From Isochrysis galbana (lineage: Eukaryota; Haptophyta; Isochrysidales; Isochrysidaceae): a stretch of 64,000 nt of DNA. Under the pieces are notes generated by a model, which had not been told where the DNA came from, did no database searches, and saw only the letters and a program-made list of their open reading frames with translations. Shown in pieces: positions 43,743 through 52,634 of this stretch (position 1 is its first letter; every line of letters starts with the position of its first letter). The stretch lies in the NCBI GenBank assembly GCA_018136815.1, contig CM030931.1, positions 9,114,989 to 9,178,988 on the forward strand. Direction: 5' to 3'. The position numbers and the translations under genes are program-made.

Positions 43743-44129
43743 GAAATCTTCCCCCGGTCCCACGATAAATCTTTTGGGCCTCCGGATCAACAAGAGTTTT
43801 TTTTACCCAGCCTTCCCCACCTCTATCCATGTTGACACGGATGCTGCAACTCATTCACACATTCACAAGGTCAACGGTGGAGTGGCAGTGACTGGGACTA
43901 GATGCATTCTAGAGACTCCTGATGAAACGCTTGCCCTTTGTTTCGCAGCAAATGGTGTTGAAACTGCGTGAAGTCTTTTTAAGACGTGTTTGTCGTGTCG
44001 GCAGGGCCCGCAATCCATTCGTCGCCTTGCCAGCGGCGCTTTCTTAGAGGTGGGGGAGGCTGGGTTTTAAAAAAAACTCTTGTTGATCCGGAGGCCCACA
44101 TTTTTATCGTCGGACCGGGGGAAGATTTC
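43743..44129. mobile_element. Fold-back element carrying a host gene fragment
   Basis: Arms of about 83 bp at 43743-43823 and 44047-44129 are inverted copies with close similarity; both contain CTCTTGTTGATCCGGAGGCC in one orientation or the other. The 223-bp loop contains a copy of the C-terminal coding end of the triphosphatase-like gene (28313-28450). Confidence 0.8.
43824..43984 (+). pseudogene. Copy of the triphosphatase-like C-terminus
   Basis: The translation GGVAVTGTRCILETPDETLA closely follows GGVAVTGAKCILQTPGELLA at the end of the gene at 28313, followed by NGVETA and a stop. About four of five bases agree over some 140 bp. The conserved post-stop hairpin is also present (GTCTT-TTT-AAGAC). 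Divergence shows an old copy, not a recent duplication. It cannot be functional alone. Confidence 0.8.
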
Positions 44130-44223
44130 ACCTCAACTCTCTCCTCGCTCGAATCCGAATCCGAGGCAGAGGGATGGCGACCAACCCGCCTGACAGGCCG
44201 ACCTTCGCCGCGCTCCAGCGAGA

Positions 44224-44721
44224 GCACGGCGGCCTAGTTGGGCTGTAAGTACTGATATTAGTACTGATGCATTAGTATTAGCTCCCCAGGAGCTGATATA
44301 CTGATGTTAGTGCCTAGGCTGCCAGTTCAAAAATAAAACTGAAAACAAAACTCCGGAGCGGGAACGAGCCCCCGCGAACAAGCGCAGAGGCGCGCCCGCC
44401 CGCTCCCTCCCCCCTATCTCTCTTGCTCTTGCTGCTAGCTGCCCACTGCCCACCCCCCACCACCTTGGCCTCTTGGCCTCTTCACATGCACCTGCCAACT
44501 CGTGCTCTCTGTTTGTTTGCGCTGCCCTCCCCTTTGCGCGCGCGCCACGCGTTCACGCGGTGCACGCTGAACAGCCCCAGTAAGTATAAGTATAATAATA
44601 GCGATACTAGAAGTTGTAATAGGGGTGTAAGCTGATATTAGTACTGATGTAAGTACTGATGTAAGTGTAAGCTCAAAACCACCGTAAGCTTACGGACTGA
44701 CAGCCCAACTACGCACGGCGG
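44224..44721. mobile_element. MULE-like MITE with 9-bp target duplication
   Basis: Body 44233-44712 (480 bp). TIRs TAGTTGGGCTGT (44235-44246) and ACAGCCCAACTA (44700-44711) are perfect inverted 12-mers. GCACGGCGG flanks at 44224-44232 and 44713-44721: a 9-bp duplication, as made by Mutator-like transposases. The interior has repeated GTACTGAT and TAAGTACTGATG motifs near both ends and no transposase. Confidence 0.8.
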
Positions 44722-44814
44722 TGGTTAGCCCACGGCAGGAGAAGGTGAAGGCCGTGAAGGAGAAAGAGGAGGCGTGGGAGTGGGAGGCGATAGCTAGCGA
44801 GGGCGATACAGGAG

Positions 44815-45143
44815 ATGGAGAATCGCGAGGGCGCACTCGACCGCATCCGATCCGGGCGCACAGGGGGCGCCTTGGATACTATCCAGCAGCTGCGGAACGA
44901 GGTCGCTAAGCTGCGGCGGGAGCTCCGGAAGGTGCGCGAGCGAGCGGCGGAGCGCAGCGGGAGGGCGGAGGACGTTGACGTTGAGTATTTGTGCCGCTGG
45001 CCCTGGAAAAGGCGCGTGAGGAGCAGCGGCGGTTGCAGGCCGACTTCGAGTCGGCGGCGGACTGCGAGGGCGACAGAGCGACGGAGCTACGGCGGCTCCA
45101 AGCCACGCTCCAGGCTGAGCCTCTCCGAGATAAGAGTATTTAG
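44815..45143 (+). pseudogene. Decayed coiled-coil ORF
   Basis: MENREGALDRIRSG... gives a heptad-rich stretch (LRNEVAKLRRELRKVRERAAE). A one-base frame change near 44990 is needed to reach a second coiled coil (EKAREEQRRLQADFES ... ATELRRLQATLQAE) ending at a TAG at 45141. It may be a degraded gene or retroelement gag. Nothing else is recognised. Confidence 0.4.
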
Positions 45144-45249
45144 GCCCGTTTTGCCGTTTTTGGGTTACGCTTCGTTGTGGGGGCTCCCGAGGGGGGTCTG
45201 GGGCCCAAAGGGCACCGAATATGTGCTAGATAGGTGATAGGTGTTTTCC

Positions 45250-45539
45250 CCACGGACTAAATAGACTGCCGGGTAGCCACACAAAACACCGAAGCAACAG
45301 AACTCCAGCGGTCGAAACAACACCGACGGCACAACTCAAAAGGCCTTCCTAGGACACACATCCGAGACCGGGCCCGTGGTAGTGTACCAGGGCCGTACCC
45401 CTGACACCAAAAAAAAAGGAAAGAGGGGGGGAAGGCGAGGATGCGGGGCGACGGGAGCGTAGGGCGATGACGGGCGAGGGTAGAATATACCTGAATAGCG
45501 ATAGGTGTATTGCCCTGAATCTTCAGATCTTTTTTTTTA
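45250..45539 (+). mobile_element. 5'-truncated LINE 3' end
   Basis: Similar to the 3' untranslated part of the element at 1124-3590: GGTAGTGTACCAGGGCCG, the AAAAAAGGAAAGAGGGGGG stretch, and the end CTTCAGAT-C-TTTTTTTTT. It is flanked by GATAGGTGTTTTCC (45236-45249) and GATCGGTGTTTTCC (45540-45553), a 14-bp duplication with one mismatch. Confidence 0.82.
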
Positions 45540-45617
45540 GATCGGTGTTTTCCAGGGTTTCTGCCGCTTTACTTTGGTGTATTTCCTCAATCCTGACTTT
45601 TTCATTTTTACATCCTT

Positions 45618-46867
45618 AGAAGTTAAAATAGTGTTTGACCGCCCTAGTCAAGGCGTCAAGGGCAAGGCCAAGGCGCTGGGAATTTACCCCTGGCCAACTC
45701 AACTAAGTTTATACTTGGTTCGCATGGGGGAGGACACGCTCTATCCCCCCCCCTCCCCCCCTGATGCCATTTACTACCTCCGTTCCATTACTGAGACGTC
45801 AAGGAGGCTTAAAACAATAACGGTTAGCTAGACACTAATATTGAGGCCCCGCCAAAGATATCAGAGGGGAGAGGGTACATTGGGGCTTAACATGAACATT
45901 TTGTTTCATCTCAATAGTGTGATTCGCACCTAGCTAGGGACGAAGTTGCAATGAATGGAATTCTAATCAGTGTCCTTAAGCACATCACACATCACGGCGG
46001 TGCGGCAAATCACAAATCATACTCATTCGATCCCTCCACCTCAACGATGCGCGCCAACACAAAGCTTTAATATTGAAGAGAGCACTGAATTCCTCAGGGG
46101 GGGCATTCATGCTGAATGCTTACTCACACTTGCACAGCGGCAAGGCCACTAGCACACTTGCGGGATGCCGGATTCCGGCAGACGTCCTGCCTCCTGCCTC
46201 AGCGCCTCAGCCAGCTGATGTTCGGCTGACCTCAGCCGGATAGCGCGGGCCAACATCATACTTCTCACACAATGCCGCGTGCGCTCGCTGCCACTCCTTC
46301 CCATGCTTCGGCTCTGGCAGCCGCTCGCGCTCGTATGCTCGTATGCCACAGCAATTGCCGCCTGGCAGTTCGATGTCAAGGAGCACCGCCGCTTCTTGGA
46401 CGGTGGGGCCTCATCCTCCTCGGGCGTGCTGGGCAGCTCAGGAGGCTGCTCGGGAGAGGCAGGACGCGGGACGGCAGCGCCTCACAAAGTCGCCACCAGT
46501 GCGCCTCCCATGCTGCGGGGGCTCGGGCCCGGCTCTCGCGAGAGTGGCGGAGCGGCGAGAGCTTTCGTGGCAAGGCGATCGGTCGTCTAGCTAGGGGGCG
46601 CCAAAATCGTGTTTGATCAATACTGAAAACGTAATATTCGGACGCCTTTGGTGGGTTTGGGTGCCAGATTTTTTGGTGGTCTTTCGCCCCAGTGTACCCG
46701 CTATTCCCCTCTCAACACGAATTTTTTTTATGTCAACTTTACTGTCCCTATTTTGGCGATGCGGTTCAGTAATGGAACGGAGGTAGTATTAGCGAAAACG
46801 GCTCGTTTATTTGTCCTTGGTCCTTGGTGTGTTCGTATACGGCGGTCAAACAGCTATTTTAACTTCT
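45618..46867. mobile_element. TIR transposon (outer element)
   Basis: Inverted ends AGAAGTTAAAATAG-TGTTTGACCGCC (45618-45643) and the reverse of it with one inserted base (46841-46867). Similarity continues outwards (AAGTCA-GAT ... ATTGAGGA on both sides), so the true ends are somewhat further out. Related ends are found at 16013 and 49802. No transposase is recognised inside; a second element is nested in it. Confidence 0.65.
45772..46788. mobile_element. Stowaway/mariner-like element, nested
   Basis: Perfect 23-bp inverted repeats at 45772-45794 and 46766-46788, of form TA-CTACCTCCGTTCCATTA... . The TA ends and CTACCTCCGTTCC core match the Tc1/mariner-Stowaway pattern. Its 970-bp interior has a GC-rich segment (46150-46600) with an open frame of 104 codons at 46279 that begins with a hydrophobic stretch; this may be captured host DNA. 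No transposase is seen. Confidence 0.75.
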
Positions 46868-47385
46868 ATTGACCAAGTCAAGATCAAGATTGAGGATTCA
46901 TCACGAAATTTTTAGATATGCTGATGAACACAACCATTTTGGACGGGGTTGCGCACAGCCATATAGCTGAGCGTACTATTGTCGGGTGAACATATTTCCC
47001 ATGTTTCCTTCCGACGTCGTCCCTCACTCCTTCCATGTAAGAGGCTAGGGTGAGGATGGCGTACGGGCAGGATCACTTGCTCAATCAGGGCGCACCAAAG
47101 ACTCCATCTTAGGTTGGATCTCATCGCGCCCAACAGAAGAATGAAACGACGCCAAATCGAGGCTGAAGGTCGGCGTGCGTGGGAGAATCACATCTAGGTT
47201 GGTCGTACATGGCAATTTTCACCTAGCAACGCGAGCCTGGGCAGCGAAGATCAGTAGGGGCGCCTGTCTTGATATCCCACGATGCGGAGACTTCTAAATT
47301 AAATGCCCACATCGATCATAGCACAGGTCGTTACTGTCTCCTGAACATGCCATTGGAAGACGTGCCAGGATAGGAGACAAGAACT
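46868..47385. other. Intergenic
   Basis: AT-richer sequence forming the 3' flank of the reductase gene; no gene recognised. Confidence 0.35.
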
Positions 47386-48886
47386 TCACTCGAGGTCAGG
47401 CCCATTCCACGCAGGGATAATGCCATTGTTGTTGAGGCCTTTAAGGCAGTGCGAGGTGAAGTAGTGCATCTTGATGTGCTTCAAGTTTGTCGCCTGCTTC
47501 ACAGCCGGGATCGCGTAGCACGAGCGCACGTATGCAAGTGTGGCAGGGCAGTCCTCGACACGCTTCAGATTCGTCTTGAAGTACGTGACATAGACGGGGT
47601 CGAAACTGCGGTGCATAAGGTAGGACTGAGATGTATTGCGGGCAGAGCATTACGGAGGTGCGCGAGCTATGCCCCTCGACGCGGCCACCGCGGGAGGGCA
47701 ACAGAACGGCCATAAGCGCGGTTCACAGCTCGCCGATTCTGGTACGTCCGCCATTCATCGCCAAAAACATAGTGTCAGCAGGGAGGCTGCACGGAGATCG
47801 CCGGGAGAGCACATACCGCACAAGAGTGTGATACAGCCTGAGGTCGAGCCATGTGAAATCATCTCCGGTCAAGAACTTGCCCTTGCTCTCGGCGAGGATA
47901 TTCTCGACGCGATCGAGGGCCTCGAACACCTCTGCCACGGCTTCGTCGTAAGCGGACTGCTTCGTGGCGAAGCCTGCTCGGTACACACCATTGTTAAGCA
48001 TGGGATAGATCCAGCTATTCAGCTCCTCCAGCGCGGCTGCGTTCGCCTGTGCACGAGCGACCCCGAGGCAATCTCCAGTGAGAGGGGCCCGAGTAGCAAG
48101 AGACACACATGTCCAGGTTGGCGGCGGCGCCTCTCGACAGCAGCTTTCACCTTGGGAAAGAGGGTGGCCGGGTTTTTGGCGAGATTATTGAAGGCGTTGT
48201 CCAATAGCTTCAGAATATCCAAGCTCTCATTCGAGACGATGGTGTTCTCCTGACAGAAGCCCGTGTTGGCGCTTTGTGAACGGGCGGCACAGGGTGTTTT
48301 GCTAGTCCACGGCAAAAGCGGCTGCGCCTTTGAGCGCAGGCCGGGACCGATGGCGAGGCGGGCGGCGAGCGCGACGCACCTTTTTGCACCACAGCACCGG
48401 CGTCGAGTATTTGCCGCCAGTATCGTTGGCGAGCTCGTACACCTCGCGCAGCGTCTTGCGGTGGTTGACGAAGTCTGGAATGAGGGCGTCATCACACTCA
48501 TTTTCGCCGTAGCCGAGCTCGTTGCTCACCGGCTCGTCACCAGGGGCGCGGAACCACCAGCCAAAGTGCTCATCGTCCGGGTCATCTGGCCGCGTGCGGC
48601 GCCAGGTGGGGTGGACAATCGAGACGGAGATGGCGTCCTGGAGCCCCTTGTAGTAGAGGGCAGTGAGTGCACCCGCCGCCCAAGGGCAGCCCAGCGCAAC
48701 GTACAGGTGGTACCGCCCCGCCTCAGGCTCGAAGTAGCCGCCAGCCTCAATGGGCTGCGAGTGCCACGCGCCAGCCGTGCGCGCAAAGTTGCCCTTCTCG
48801 TCGACCTCGTCGAGGGCGGTGCGCGCGCGCTTGACGCTCATCTGCGTGGAGATCGATCGGCCCGATCGCGCACGTCCAGGGATCAC
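47386..48886 (-). CDS. Glutathionyl-hydroquinone reductase (Xi-class GST, ECM4-like)
   Basis: Four exons on the minus strand: 48886-48380, 48249-48151, 48046-47817, 47605-47386, giving 351 residues. Introns are 130, 104, 104 and 211 bp or close to that, GT-AG and phase-consistent. Family marks: YVALGCPWA with the catalytic Cys, ISVSIVHPTW, FGWWF, ENTIVSNESLDI, NNGVYRAGFATKQ, FLTGDDFTWLDLRLYHTLVR, FDPVYVTYFKTNLKRV and HYFTSHCLKGLNNNGIIP. These enzymes reduce glutathionyl-(hydro)quinones with glutathione. The usual HRT following CPWA is AGA here. The Met at 48841 (MSVKRARTAL) is an alternative start; the longer N-terminus could be a targeting peptide. Confidence 0.93.
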
Positions 48887-48974
48887 GAGCGCCGAGGCAA
48901 CGGGGAGCAGAAGGCGCAGGATGGTGGCTGCGGAGAGCGGAGAGCGGCCGGCGGCTCCGAGCTTTGATCGAGCG

Positions 48975-49172
48975 ATGGCCGAGGAGGATCCTCCCGTTTA
49001 CGTTATAGTGGACACCTTTTATGGTAAGAGTGGCACGTCGGCCGGAGAAGCGTCGGCGCGCGGAGATCCCCCGGAGGTCCGCCGGGTAACCGAGAGCAGA
49101 ATACCGTGGGGTGAGAGGTGGGGGAGGGCGCAGTTTTTGAATACATGTGCCTCCCGCGGAGAAATGTACTAG
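48975..49172 (+). CDS. Possible first exon of an unknown gene
   Basis: MAEEDPPVYVIVDTFYG starts 88 bp from the divergent reductase start, the spacing seen for other divergent pairs here. TTATG|GTAAGAG at 49020-49029 is a strong donor, so coding may be spliced after about 16 residues rather than run to the stop at 49170. The downstream exon was not identified. Confidence 0.3.
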   Translation: MAEEDPPVYVIVDTFYGKSGTSAGEASARGDPPEVRRVTESRIPWGERWGRAQFLNTCASRGEMY

Positions 49173-49801
49173 TTACACCTATCCGGTCACCATATGCGCG
49201 ATGGTGGCCGCAGCGATGGTCGCTGGCCTCGCCAGTGGCCTCGCATGCGGCCTATGGCCGCTCTGGTGAGGTTCTGCACGGCAAGGAGGTCAGCAAGCGA
49301 CCCCTCCCTCTCACCATGCTGAGGCGGTGCCGCGCTTGATGGGCCAGCCCGTCATGCGCAGCACCGTCATTTTGACAACTCGCGGCCAGCCGCGCACCGC
49401 ATGCGCGCGAGAGGCTGGCAGCAGATGCCAGCAGGGGCGAGGTGGAGGGCACAGGCGACGCGCCGGTGCGCCCGGCAGGGCTCTCTTCTACATGCCCGGG
49501 GGTAAGCGTGCCCGGGGAACGCAGGCACGCAGGCGCGCATCGCACAACGCGACCTTTGGCGCTCTTTTGTCTTTTGTGGTTGTTGTGGTCGACGTCGATT
49601 TCGCACGAGTGCGAAAAGCGAAAACGTTTTTGGGTTTGTGTGTTGGAACGGCATCGAAAATGTGTGCATATTTCTTATAAGATTCTGCACGATATACCCG
49701 CCATTACCATTACCAATAGCATACCCTAAGATTTCGTGATAAAATAACCGCCTTCCGCCTTCATCTTGACTTGTTGAATTTTCACCCTTACAAGTTAAAA
49801 G
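49173..49801. other. Intergenic, partly transposon subterminal sequence
   Basis: 49180-49560 is GC-rich with no recognised gene. 49725-49800 resembles, in reverse, 46855-46910 next to the terminal repeat of the outer TIR element. Confidence 0.4.
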
Positions 49802-49838
49802 CCCTGTTTGACCGCCCTACTAGGGCGGTCAAACAGGG
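49802..49838. repeat. Head-to-head transposon ends forming an 18-bp hairpin
   Basis: CCCTGTTTGACCGCCCTA, one C, then TAGGGCGGTCAAACAGGG: a perfect 18-bp stem made of two opposed copies of the terminal repeat seen at 16013, 45618 and 46841. Confidence 0.9.
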
Positions 49839-50023
49839 TTTTATTAGGGGTTAGAAAATGACCATCTCAGGGTTGAGAAAATTTGAGGATTTTTTTCGGT
49901 AGAAAGAAAGTTCCCTATCTATACACTATACACCCAACAAGCACATATCCGGGGCCCATTAGGACCAAGACCCCCCCCCTTGGGTCCCCACAACAAAAAG
50001 TAACCAAAAACTAACAAAAGACC

Positions 50024-50218
50024 TCATCGATCAGCCCCTGACGGATCGAGCATGACCACGGGCTCGATATGCGATGATGCGGAAGGGAAACGATCGGCGG
50101 GAGGCGCGGCGAAGGTGCCCGGGAGTAATGGAGTGGCGGGCTGGACCACCTCCTCAGCAGACAAGGAAGGCGGGAGGACGGGCTTGGGCGAGGGCGAGCG
50201 CGACGACGGAGCGGACAT
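50024..50218 (-). pseudogene. Truncated copy of the proline-rich ORF start
   Basis: 65 codons beginning MSAPSSRSPSPKPVLPPS. It parallels the start of the ORF at 51686 (MSLSPPSSPSLKPACPPS), and both are preceded on the minus strand by similar GACGA/CGAGAACGA-rich sequence. It seems to be an older duplicate of the 5' region. Confidence 0.5.
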
Positions 50219-50518
50219 GATTGGGCGGTTCGGGATGGATAGGCTGGGGCTGAGTGAGTGGAGAGGTTTGGTATTGAGGTAGTGTTGAGAACGAGGGACG
50301 AGAACGGGAACGAGAACGAGAACGAGAGCGACGAACGAAGAACGACAGACGAAAGACGGATAGAGTCCGATGGACCGACGAGATGACACCACACTCACGT
50401 CAACACTCTCCACACTTACGTATCCTTATCACGGAACTAGAGCTGACGGCCCATCCGGGAGCCCTACGGCTGGGCGGCTGGGCGGGGGTACCACGTACCA
50501 CGTTGAGAATTGTAGATG

Positions 50519-51664
50519 TGACGAATTGGGCTGGCCCATAGGGCCTGAGGGCAATGAGGAAGGGGCGAAGCCGGCGGCAGGCGCGGAGAGGGAGACCACT
50601 TCGGAGGTGCTGACGGGCTGAAGCCCATCAGCAGAGGAAGGCGGGCAGGCGGGCTTGAGCGAGGGCGGTCGACGAGTAGTTGGACGAACGCGGGCTGGAG
50701 ACCGGAGATGAGGACTGGGAGGACGATGAAGATGGGGAGCTATAGCGGCGGCGGCGGCGGGTCTTCTTCTTGTTTTTATGAGCCTTTTTAGATTTCGGTG
50801 AGGAGCGAGGGAGCGGCGGTGGAGGAGGCAAAACAGTTTCGCCGCCATCTTCGGATGGAGGTGGAGGCGGGCTGGCTGCCTGGACTGGTGTAGGAGGGAG
50901 TCGGCCCCGTTCAATCGCGTTGGTGACTGCGGCGAGCTGCTGTGAGAATTGGGCGGCCATGGCCTGCATGGGCTCAATGTAACGCAGCTCGACGGGGTTG
51001 AGCCCCGGTGAAGCCGACGAAGTTGGCGGCGGAGCCGTAGCAGACGGTGGAGAAGGAGAGAGATGAAGAAGGGAGTCGGGCAGCAGGCCCGGGGCCTCTC
51101 CACAACGAGACGGCTGACTTGGGGCGACCGAGGCGACCGAGAGGCGTTCGAGCGATGGATGGTAGGGCTCGTAGGCGGCCTCCGAGTCCGATGGTAATGG
51201 TGGCGGTGCCTCGAGACATACGCGAGAAGAGGGGAGGAATCCTTCCAGAGGATTATCCTCACCCTGGAAAGACTCGGGCTTGGACCTGTCCTCCATGGGC
51301 TCCGGCGGCGATGGCGGAGATGATGGTGGGGGGACCGCAGAGAGATCAGGAGGCGAGGGAAGGGAGGGCATCATCTCCCCCTGTGAAGGTGGTGGTGGAT
51401 GCCCATCCGGAGAGGAGAAAGGGGGCAGGGCAGGCATGATGCCCGACTCTGCAGAGGTGGGGGTGGCCCCCATTGAGACGTCCAGCGCGGGACGCACCGG
51501 GAACGATTCTACACCTGACGAATTGGGCTGGCCCATAGGGCCTGAGGGCAATGAGGAAGGGGCGAAGCCGGCGGCAGGCGCGGAGAGGGAGACCACTTCG
51601 GAGGTGCTGACGGGCTGAAGCCCGTCAGCAGAGGAAGGCGGGCAGGCGGGCTTGAGCGAGGGCG
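50519..51664. repeat. 149-bp direct repeat, copies 997 bp apart
   Basis: 50519-50667 and 51516-51664 are nearly identical: the only difference noticed is GCCCATCAGC versus GCCCGTCAGC. The first copy lies across the stop of the proline-rich ORF, the second inside its 5' part. Confidence 0.92.
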
Positions 51665-51686
51665 AGGACGGCGGCGAGAGCGACAT
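50628..51686 (-). CDS. Proline-rich ORF, gag-like
   Basis: 352 codons from the Met at 51686 (MSLSPPSSP...). Pro and Ser make up most of the first 250 residues. A short hydrophobic/helical part (RYIEPMQAMAAQFSQQLAAVTNAIERGR, about residue 260) and a Lys/Arg-Ser tail (KSKKAHKNKKKTRRRRR) follow. A Pro-rich region, a helix and a basic tail would suit the N-terminal part of a gypsy-type gag, but no capsid, protease or RT is found nearby. A 149-bp segment near the start recurs downstream at 50519-50667. It might also be a nuclear protein with an RS-like tail. Confidence 0.4.
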   Translation of the reverse strand: MSLSPPSSPSLKPACPPSSADGLQPVSTSEVVSLSAPAAGFAPSSLPSGPMGQPNSSGVESFPVRPALDVSMGATPTSAESGIMPALPPFSSPDGHPPPPSQGEMMPSLPSPPDLSAVPPPSSPPSPPEPMEDRSKPESFQGEDNPLEGFLPSSRVCLEAPPPLPSDSEAAYEPYHPSLERLSVASVAPSQPSRCGEAPGLLPDSLLHLSPSPPSATAPPPTSSASPGLNPVELRYIEPMQAMAAQFSQQLAAVTNAIERGRLPPTPVQAASPPPPPSEDGGETVLPPPPPLPRSSPKSKKAHKNKKKTRRRRRYSSPSSSSSQSSSPVSSPRSSNYSSTALAQARLPAFLC

Positions 51687-51908
51687 CGAACGAGCGGCGA
51701 GAGGCGAGGGTGAGTGTGAGGAGGGCTGTGATGGCAAGGGCTGGCGAGGAGAGGCGAGGCTGTAGGGTATGAGTGTTACGAGAGCGAGAGCGACGAGAGC
51801 GAGAGCGACGACGGATGACGACTGACGACAGGACGACGGACAACGACACCCAGGAAAACACTCCGACTCTCGCCCCACGACTTTCTCACATAACTCGACT
51901 AAAATCAA

Positions 51909-52209
51909 ACCCAGACACTCCGGCCAGACAACGACGGACGACGATCAGAAGGCGATCTGTCGGCGATCCCGTCTGGAAGGGGAATCGCACCATAACGGAA
52001 ACGAGGGGCAATCCTGCCGCACAAGATTCCAAGAGACCTACCAAATAAGACGAAAGGAGTGCGATGTGCCTAAGGGGGAGATACGAAGAGGTCGTAAATT
52101 AAACCTGATTGCCCCCAGAAGCAGATAAAGAACCGCTGTAGAGATAGCAAATTAAACCTATTTGCGAGGCGCCTGGGAGGAAGAAAGGTGGGGAAACTTC
52201 CCTTCTCTT
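51909..52209. other. Spacer
   Basis: Between the proline-rich ORF region and the second dispersed promoter-side repeat. No gene recognised. Confidence 0.35.
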
Positions 52210-52355
52210 TCGAGAGAAAGAGAGAGGGCGCTCCACAACCCACGATCCCATGCATCCAAGCGAAGCTTTTGACCGAGAACGAGAACGAGAGAATTATAAC
52301 GATAAATACCGAATGACGAAGAGAAGCCTAACGAGTGTCGATTCGCGAATGCGAC
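52210..52355 (+). repeat. Dispersed promoter-side repeat, copy 2
   Basis: Counterpart of 30175-30335 in the same orientation; blocks GCGAAGCTTTTGACC, AATTATAACGATAAAT and GTGTCGATTCGCGAATGCGA are shared. It ends about 280 bp before the MATE start codon. Confidence 0.75.
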
Positions 52356-52539
52356 AAGATGTATAGAGTATCTTGTTTGCTAGCACGCCAAGCGAGGCAT
52401 GCGCCAACCGCCAAGCGCCCCCCCCCTCCCCCTCCCCCCCTTCTATCGCGGGGGTCAGTTGCCGATGACCGATGAGGGCTACGGTCCCACAGCACTAGAG
52501 TTAAACCACCACAAGCAGAAAACTCTACTATCTACTACT

Positions 52540-52559
52540 CTACTAGAGTACTCTAGTAG
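52540..52559. promoter_or_regulatory. 20-bp perfect palindrome upstream of MATE gene
   Basis: CTACTAGAGTACTCTAGTAG, within an AT-rich CTACTA-repeat region 76-95 bp before the MATE start codon. A C-run (52598-52609) follows. Role unknown. Confidence 0.6.
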
Positions 52560-52634
52560 TATTTATTTTCGGGGAGGGAGGGGGGAGGCCGGGTGCCCCC
52601 CCCCCCCCTCACCCCCCTGCAAGGGCGCGGCCGC

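Noticed and set aside
43569-45539. One single LINE copy spanning from the 5' end at 43567 to the 3' end at 45539
   Set aside because: The flanks do not match as a target duplication, while 45236-45249 and 45540-45553 do match, so the 3' end is a separate truncated insertion.
49199-49260. Gly/Ala-rich stretch resembling a V-ATPase proteolipid
   Set aside because: Too short and lacking the essential carboxylate helix; similarity is compositional.
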